Shown one piece after another: positions 6,898 to 10,903 of a stretch of DNA of 10,903 nt; the stretch's first letter is position 1, and each line of letters starts with the position of its first letter. Source of the DNA: CAWEHQ01 sp051001995 (GTDB lineage Bacteria > Actinomycetota > Thermoleophilia > Solirubrobacterales > Thermoleophilaceae); NCBI GenBank assembly GCA_051001995.1, contig JBPCMT010000204.1, positions 1 to 10,903 on the forward strand, given 5' to 3'. A program made the translations under genes and the position numbers. The notes under the pieces were generated by a model. The model ran no database searches and was not told the origin of the DNA. It worked only from the letters and a program-made list of their open reading frames with translations.

Positions 6898-7659
6898 CCG
6901 CCGGCCGTCACGCCTCGTGGCCGCGGCGGTGGCGGCAGCGTTCGCCGTTCCGCTCGGGGCACTCGTGGTCCGCGCCTTCGCCGACGCCTGGAGGGCGCCC
7001 GGTCTCGTGCCGCAGCGCTTCGGATTGCGCGGCTTCGACATCGCCTTCGGCGGCGCGCGCGCCGCGGAGGCACTGACGATCTCGCTCGTCGTCGCCGTCG
7101 CCGCCACGAGCCTGGCGCTCCTCGTCGGATGGCCCGCGGCGCGCGTCCTCGGGGAGCGCCGGCTGCGCCACCCCGCCCCCGTCTTCCTCATCCTGGCCCT
7201 GCCGCTGCTCGTCCCGCCGTACGCCGCGGGGTTCGGCCTGAGCGAGTGGTTCATCCGGCTCGGCCTGTCCGGCACGATCCCGGGACTCGTCCTCGTGCAT
7301 CTCCTGTTCGTCCTGCCCTACGTGATCGTCGTCCTGCTGTCGGATTCGGGCCACAGGTCACATCGCTGGAGGAGATGGCCCAGACGTACGGCGCCGGCCC
7401 CGGCCACCGCTTCGCGCGCGTGACGCTTCCATCGGTAGCTCCGACACTCGGCGCCGCGGCCCTGCTCGGCTTCCTCGTCTCGTGGAGCCAGTACGGCTCG
7501 AGCCTGGCGGTCGGTGCCGGACGCCCGATGCTCCCGCTCGTGATGCTGCCCTTCGTGAACACCGACCCCCAGACCGCCGCAGCGTTCGCGCTCCTGTTCC
7601 TTCTTCCCGCCGTGGCCGCGCTGCTGGTCGCGACGCGGCTGGCTCGGTCGCCCCTGTGA
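6890..7659 (+). CDS. ABC transporter permease 2 (YnjC-like C-terminal half), one frameshift
   Basis: GTG 6890 overlaps the first permease stop by 8 nt. The protein starts MPDRRPSRLVAAAVAAAFAV and has helices including LTISLVVAVAATSLALLVGW, FLILALPLLVPPYAAGFGL and VLVHLLFVLPYVIVVLL. At about 7336-7339 one base appears to be missing: the first frame becomes SDSGHRSHRWRR, while the neighbouring frame continues GFGPQVTSLEEMAQTYGAGP and RFARVTLPSVAPTL, the EAA loop that docks on the ATPase. Helices LLGFLVSWSQYGSSLAV and AFALLFLLPAVAALLVATRL end at TGA 7657-7659. Corrected length is about 256 residues with six probable spans. It would pair with permease 1 to form the channel. An extra indel at 6890 could also mean a single fused protein of about 528 residues, near the size of E. 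coli YnjC. Confidence 0.86.
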
Positions 7660-8699
7660 GCGCGCTGACCTGCACGCGTGTCGAGGTCTCTCCGGGTGGT
7701 GCCGCGATCCTCCGCGGCGTCGATCTCATCGTCGGCTCCGGGACCCGGACGGCGCTCGTTGGACCGTCCGGCGCCGGAAAGACCACGCTGCTGCGCGCGA
7801 TCGCGGGGCTCGAGCCGCTCGACGCGGGATCGATCGCGCTGGGTGACCGGCCCCTGGACGGCGTTCCCTCGCATCGGCGCCAGGTCGCCGTGGTCTTCCA
7901 GGAGCCCCGGCTGTTGCCGCACCTGAGCGTCGTCGACAACGTGGCCTTCCCGCTCCGCGCCGCGAGGGTGGGCCGGCTGGAGCGTCGTCAGCGCGCCGCG
8001 GCCCTCCTCGACGAGGTTGGCCTCGGCGGCTTCTCCGGCCGGGGCGTCCGCGGGCTGTCCGGCGGTGAGCAGCAGCGCGTCGCGCTGGCGCGGGCCCTGT
8101 GCGCGGAGCCGCAGCTGCTCCTGCTCGACGAGCCGCTGGCGGCCCTCGACCCAAGCCGGCGCGAGGGCCTGCGGCGCCTCATCGTCCGCCTCCAGCGCGA
8201 GCGGGCGCTCACGACGATCGTGATCACGCATGATCGTGCCGAGGCCGCCGAGCTCGGCGACCGGATCGCGCTCATGCTCGAGGGCCGCATCGTCCAGCAC
8301 GACGATCCCCACACGCTCTTCGAGCGCCCGTCGTCGGCGGCCGTCGCCCGGTTCTTCGGCGCGACCAACGTCCTCCGCAGCGTCGTCGAGCGCGGCGAGC
8401 TGATCGTCGGCGAAAATCGGGTCCCGGCTGACGGTCGGGATGGCCCGGTCGCGTTCACGATCCGGCCTGAGCATGTCGCTGTCGGGGACGAAGGCCCTCT
8501 GCATGCGATCGTCAGCGAAGCCGTGTACGCGGGGACGCACGTGCGTCTCACGCTGCACGCCGGCGAGCAGCGGCTCGAGGCGCACGTTCCGCCTCACGCG
8601 GCTCCGCCCGCCGGCGCAGGCGTGCGCGTCGAGCTTCCCCGCGACCGCCTGTGGCGGTTGCCGGCCGAGGAGCCGCCGGGGCTGCCGCGCGTCAGGTGA
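7656..8699 (+). CDS. ynjD: YnjD-like ABC transporter ATP-binding protein with C-terminal TOBE-like domain
   Basis: GTG 7656 shares a GTGA overlap with the permease 2 stop, giving 347 residues and a typical translationally coupled order. The nucleotide-binding domain is complete: Walker A GPSGAGKT (36-43), Q-loop Gln 82 in VVFQEPRLLPH, signature LSGGEQQR (134-141), Walker B LLLLDEP (154-160) with D-loop LAALD, and switch His 192 in ITHD. After the domain, FFGATNVLRSVVERGELIVG and AFTIRPEHVAVGDEG begin a TOBE-like C-terminal region common in importers of molybdate, thiamine, iron or polyamine type. It would energise the YnjB-like/permease importer from the cytosol. E. coli YnjD is shorter and lacks so long a tail, so the ynjD label rests mainly on the neighbouring binding protein. 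This gene is intact, unlike the three before it. Confidence 0.9.
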   Translation: MSALTCTRVEVSPGGAAILRGVDLIVGSGTRTALVGPSGAGKTTLLRAIAGLEPLDAGSIALGDRPLDGVPSHRRQVAVVFQEPRLLPHLSVVDNVAFPLRAARVGRLERRQRAAALLDEVGLGGFSGRGVRGLSGGEQQRVALARALCAEPQLLLLDEPLAALDPSRREGLRRLIVRLQRERALTTIVITHDRAEAAELGDRIALMLEGRIVQHDDPHTLFERPSSAAVARFFGATNVLRSVVERGELIVGENRVPADGRDGPVAFTIRPEHVAVGDEGPLHAIVSEAVYAGTHVRLTLHAGEQRLEAHVPPHAAPPAGAGVRVELPRDRLWRLPAEEPPGLPRVR

Positions 8700-9284
8700 G
8701 GACGCGTCGCGCGAGCACGAGCCGCTGGGCGACCGTGAAGAGCACCATGGCGGCGAACACCCACGCGATGACCGCCGCCTGCCCTGGGATGACGCAGATG
8801 ACCGCGTAGGCGACGATCGTCTCGGCGCCCTCGGTCAGCCCGGAGGTGAAGCGCAGCGACCGCTCGTCGCCGAAAGGCAGCCGTCGCTTCTCGACCAGCG
8901 AGCCGAACGACAACAACGCCACGTTGTTGAGCAGGTAGGCCGCCAACAAGACCGTGCACGCCACGCGGGCGTCGGGCACCGCGATCGCGACGCCGACCAC
9001 GAAGCCGCCGTACACGACGAAGTCCGCGACGAAGTCGATCAGCCGAGGTCGGTCGGCCCGCGCCGCCGCGCAACCGCACCGTCGAGACCGTCGAGCCCTC
9101 GGTTCGCCAGCCAGAGAGCGAGGGCCGGCATCCAGGCGCCGAGCGCAGCGGCGATGCACGCAAGGAGCCCCACGAGGAGCCCTACCGCGGTGACTCCTCC
9201 CGGGCTCACGCCGCGCGCGTCGAGCACGGCCGCCGCTCGGTCGAGGTGGGGTGTGAGATGTGAGCGGAGGGTGGTGTCGAGCAT
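8692..9284 (-). CDS. ynjF: CDP-alcohol phosphatidyltransferase family protein (YnjF-like), frameshifted
   Basis: ATG 9284 gives MLDTTLRSHLTPHLDRAAAV, then a membrane helix and the catalytic motif DGLDGAVARRRGPTDLG (from residue 65). The frame then stops at 9039-9041. A neighbouring frame continues LIDFVADFVVYGGFVVGVAI to TGA at 8692. Together they give D-xx-DG-xx-AR...LID-xxx-D, the CDP-alcohol phosphotransferase signature. The conserved Gly before LID is lost at the break, and the spacing fits about four missing bases (one is the minimum). Later segments such as GLTEGAETIVAYAVICVIPG resemble E. coli YnjF. Such membrane enzymes transfer a phosphoalcohol from CDP-activated lipid to an alcohol; the acceptor here is unknown. 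Corrected length is about 198 residues. Its end overlaps the ATPase end by 8 nt, tail to tail. Confidence 0.82.
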
Positions 9285-9299
9285 CGGCGATCAACGAGG

Positions 9300-9422
9300 C
9301 CGTTCGGGCGCCCAGGGTCTGAGAACCGGAGGCGCCCACCGACGGTTCACCTGACGCTGAACCGTTCGGGGACGCCGGGGGTCGAAGTCTGCCGACTCGC
9401 CAAACGACAGGGAGACACCCGT
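9300..9422 (+). promoter_or_regulatory. Divergent intergenic region, likely promoters for the flanking genes
   Basis: The gap 9285-9422 separates the minus-strand phosphatidyltransferase start from the plus-strand membrane protein start, so it should hold both promoters. CCGTTCGGG occurs twice (9300-9308 and 9362-9370), and palindromic GGGCGCCC is at 9306-9313 with GGCGCCC again at 9331-9337. GAACC (9359-9363) followed after about 17 nt by GTCGAA resembles an ECF-type -35/-10 pair, which is interesting because an ECF sigma gene lies about 1 kb away. This promoter call is tentative. GACAGGGAGA at 9406-9415 is a good ribosome-binding site for ATG 9423. Confidence 0.3.
9339..9369. repeat. Inverted repeat upstream of the 176-residue membrane protein gene
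   Basis: The arms 9339-9349 (CCGACGGTTCA) and 9358-9369 (TGAACCGTTCGG) are complementary over 11 bp with a single bulged T, enclosing the 8-nt loop CCTGACGC. The structure lies 54-84 nt before ATG 9423, in the 138-nt gap between two divergent genes. It could be a regulator site or a hairpin in the leader RNA. There is no T-run after it, so a standard intrinsic terminator is unlikely. Confidence 0.55.
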
Positions 9423-9953
9423 ATGCAAGCCAGGGGACTGCTCGACGGACTGGAGTCACGCGTCTCGCGTGGCGTGATCGGCGGACTGTTCGCCGGTCTC
9501 GTGTTCCTCCTCGCGAACATGGCGTTCGCGACGAGCCAGGACATGCCGGCGGTTGCGCCGATGCTCGACATCTCCACCATCTTCAACCTCACGGAGAAAC
9601 CGGAGGTGACGCCGGAGAACATCAGCGTCGGCCTCGTGACCCACCTGACGCTGTCGGCGCTGTTCGGCGTCGCGTTCGCCCTCGTGGTCCCGCTGCTGCG
9701 GGGCCCGCGAGCGGTCCTCCTCGGCGCGCTCGCGTTCGGGATCGGGTTATACCTCGTGAACTTCCAGATCCTCGGGCGCGTGTTCTTCGAGTGGTTCCAG
9801 GAGGGTCCGAATCAGCTGTTCGAGCTGTTCATCCACGCGGTCTACGGCCTGCTGCTCGTGCCGTTCTTCGCGTCGGCGCTGGAGCGCGTCGAGACGGCGC
9901 ACGCGCGGCGTACCCCCGCACCGCTCGGAGCGACGGCACGCTCCGCGGCGTGA
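9423..9953 (+). CDS. Uncharacterised four-helix membrane protein
   Basis: ATG 9423, preceded by an AGGGAG ribosome-binding site at 7-8 nt, encodes 176 residues with no frame problem. I do not recognise the family. Four hydrophobic segments are visible: about 18-37 (GVIGGLFAGLVFLLANMAFA), 70-92 (GLVTHLTLSALFGVAFALVV), 97-116 (AVLLGALAFGIGLYLVNFQI) and 131-152 (LFELFIHAVYGLLLVPFFAS). Between helices 1 and 2 lies a polar, Pro-containing loop with several Met (DMPAVAPMLDISTIF), and helix 2 contains a His (THLTLS) while helix 4 has IHAVYG. His within helices and Met-rich loops can signal metal or heme contact, but that is speculation. The C-terminal tail from 155 is basic and Pro-rich, probably cytosolic. 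The small gene after it overlaps its stop. Confidence 0.8.
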   Translation: MQARGLLDGLESRVSRGVIGGLFAGLVFLLANMAFATSQDMPAVAPMLDISTIFNLTEKPEVTPENISVGLVTHLTLSALFGVAFALVVPLLRGPRAVLLGALAFGIGLYLVNFQILGRVFFEWFQEGPNQLFELFIHAVYGLLLVPFFASALERVETAHARRTPAPLGATARSAA

Positions 9954-10087
9954 GCGGCAGGGACCGGCCGCCGGAGGACGAGACGAGTCTGGAGGCGGAT
10001 CTCCGGCGCCTCTGGTACGCGTCTTTGTTCTTCGGCGGCTGCGTCCTCGTCGTCGTCCTGCTCGCCGTCATCGGCCTCTACCACTGA
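9950..10087 (+). CDS. Small 45-residue single-pass membrane protein
   Basis: GTG 9950 overlaps the previous stop as GTGA, a common coupling arrangement, and the frame ends at TGA 10085-10087. The protein has a charged N-terminal half (RDRPPEDETSLEADLRR, residues 4-20) followed by one transmembrane segment at about 22-43 (WYASLFFGGCVLVVVLLAVI) and a short GLYH end. The frame is open further upstream, but that part overlaps the membrane protein gene. Distribution of charges predicts the N-terminus inside. No family is recognised. Coupling suggests it may be a small accessory subunit of the 176-residue protein, which is inference. It converges with the anti-sigma gene 17 nt later. Confidence 0.6.
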   Translation: MSGRDRPPEDETSLEADLRRLWYASLFFGGCVLVVVLLAVIGLYH

Positions 10088-10104
10088 GTGGCGCCACGGC
10101 GCTC

Positions 10105-10359
10105 TCAACCCGCCGCGCGAAGCCGGGCGATCACCCGGTCGGCGACGCCGGCGGGGACCTCGGCGCCCAGCCCCAACAGGCTCTCCACGCTCTGGCGGAG
10201 CGTGCGCAGAACGCGCTGACACTCCGGGCAGCGGGAGACATGATCGGCGACTCGGTGCGCGTCGTCATCGTCGAGATCACCGTCGAGATGGTGCGAGAGC
10301 CGCGGAGACGCGAAAGCGTGCTCGCGCATGAAGCGGCGCCGCTTCCACCAGGCACGCAT
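10105..10359 (-). CDS. Zinc-binding anti-sigma factor, soluble
   Basis: ATG 10359 shares its A with the TGA of the sigma gene (TGATG), giving 84 residues. The zinc-binding anti-sigma motif H-x3-C-x2-C is present as H40, C44, C47 in DHVSRCPECQR, with further His at 23-24 and 35 that could supply the fourth ligand. The preceding HHLDGDLDDDDAHRVADHV resembles the helix that binds the sigma factor. No transmembrane helix follows, so the protein should be a cytoplasmic sensor like RsrA-type ZAS proteins, where oxidation or metal change may release sigma; whether this one is redox sensitive is not shown. ATG codes for M11 give a shorter alternative, but the overlap with the sigma stop supports the longer form. 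Confidence 0.85.
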   Translation of the reverse strand: MRAWWKRRRFMREHAFASPRLSHHLDGDLDDDDAHRVADHVSRCPECQRVLRTLRQSVESLLGLGAEVPAGVADRVIARLRAAG

Positions 10360-10903
10360 CAGCCCGCCTCGCCGGTCGCCTCGAGGAAGTACTCGTCGAG
10401 TGCCCGGCGAACCGCGAGGCGAGCCCGATGCAGCCGGCTCTTGAACGCCGCCTCGCCGATCTCCATGATCGCGGCGGCCTCGGCGGTGCTGAGCCCTTCG
10501 ACGTCGCGGAGGATCAGCGGCGCGCGGTAGTCGGGCGGCAGCGTACGAACCGCCTGCTCGAGGACCCGGCGCACGTCACCCTGCTCCGCGCGCAGCTCAG
10601 GAGCCTCGCTCCAATCGGGTGCCTCGGCGACGGGATCCTGGTCGAGCGAGAGCACCTGACCGGCGGGAGGCCGGCGCTGCGACCGGCGCTTGGCCTCGTT
10701 GACACCGATCCGATACAGCCACGTGAAGAACTGGCTGCGGTCCTCGAAGCGCTCGATGCCGCGCCACGCCCGCAAGAACGCCTCCTGCGTGACCTCCTCG
10801 GCCTCGTGGGCGTCCGTGCAGAGCCGCAGCACAACCGCGTAGAGGCGGTCCGCGTAACGACGCACGAGCTCCTCAAAGGCCGCCCGGTCCCGCCCTCGCG
10901 AAC
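10359..10903 (-). CDS. ECF RNA polymerase sigma factor (5' end outside window)
   Basis: The frame is open to the window edge and its first visible residues are SRGRDRAAFEELVRRYADRL, so the start lies beyond 10903; about 181 residues are visible. Region 2 is clear: LCTDAHEAEEVTQEAFLRAW, then RFEDRSQFFTWLYRIGVNEA, including the -10 recognition helix. A linker rich in Asp, Glu and Pro is followed by region 4: RTLPPDYRAPLILRDVEGLS, then TAEAAAIMEIGEAAFKSRLH, the helix-turn-helix that reads the -35 element. It would direct RNA polymerase to a small stress or envelope regulon and be held inactive by the anti-sigma encoded directly downstream. ECF genes commonly control their own promoter, which would lie outside this window. 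Confidence 0.93.
   Translation of the reverse strand, partial: SRGRDRAAFEELVRRYADRLYAVVLRLCTDAHEAEEVTQEAFLRAWRGIERFEDRSQFFTWLYRIGVNEAKRRSQRRPPAGQVLSLDQDPVAEAPDWSEAPELRAEQGDVRRVLEQAVRTLPPDYRAPLILRDVEGLSTAEAAAIMEIGEAAFKSRLHRARLAVRRALDEYFLEATGEAG

Noticed and set aside
7251..8597. Minus-strand open frame of 448 codons
   Set aside because: It is antisense to permease 2 and the ATPase with complete Walker and signature motifs; no domain is visible in the minus frame.
10088..10097. Perfect palindrome GTGGCGCCAC between two convergent genes, considered as a terminator
   Set aside because: It has no loop and no T-run, and short GC palindromes are expected here; not enough to call a terminator.
1..10903. 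tRNA, rRNA, CRISPR arrays, insertion sequences, phage genes
   Set aside because: I saw no cloverleaf-like segment, no regularly spaced repeats, and no transposase, integrase or phage motif in any frame.

Overview
The window is GC-rich (most codons end in G or C) and tightly packed, with GTG/TTG starts and 1-8 nt gene overlaps. The gene content (DUF3179 lipoprotein, paired AhpD-like proteins, PAS-GGDEF, DedA, ECF sigma with zinc anti-sigma) suggests a high-GC actinobacterium, perhaps of the Thermoleophilia/Solirubrobacter type. That placement is inferred from style and protein flavour, not from a marker gene.

Layout. (1) 2-3276, plus strand: 3' end of an alpha/beta hydrolase, a frameshifted glutaredoxin, an SRPBCC protein, a DUF3179 lipoprotein and two adjacent AhpD/carboxymuconolactone-decarboxylase (CMD) type genes, both disrupted. 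In the second, an in-frame TGA sits exactly where the second Cys of the CxxC redox motif belongs. (2) 3286-4970, minus strand: a PAS-GGDEF diguanylate cyclase downstream of a DedA membrane protein. (3) about 4971-5122: a stretch that looks like a junction. The substrate-binding gene to its right lacks its signal peptide and N-terminus, and the minus strand may carry the tail of another lost gene. (4) 5123-8699, plus strand: a binding-protein-dependent ABC importer of the E. coli YnjBCD type (binding protein, two permeases, ATPase with TOBE-like tail). (5) 8692-9284, minus strand: a CDP-alcohol phosphatidyltransferase resembling E. coli YnjF. (6) 9423-10087, plus strand: a four-helix membrane protein and a 45-residue one-helix protein. 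(7) 10105-10903, minus strand: an ECF sigma factor (cut by the window end) overlapping its zinc-binding anti-sigma factor.

Together, YnjBCD-like, YnjF-like and AhpD-like genes recall the ynjABCDEF locus of E. coli, whose transported substrate is not established. Glutaredoxin plus two AhpD-like proteins suggests a thiol-redox theme on the left.

Seven genes need one or more small frame corrections, mostly consistent with missing bases, while neighbouring genes of similar composition are intact. This pattern fits sequence or assembly error at least as well as gene decay, and it limits how far the TGA can be trusted.
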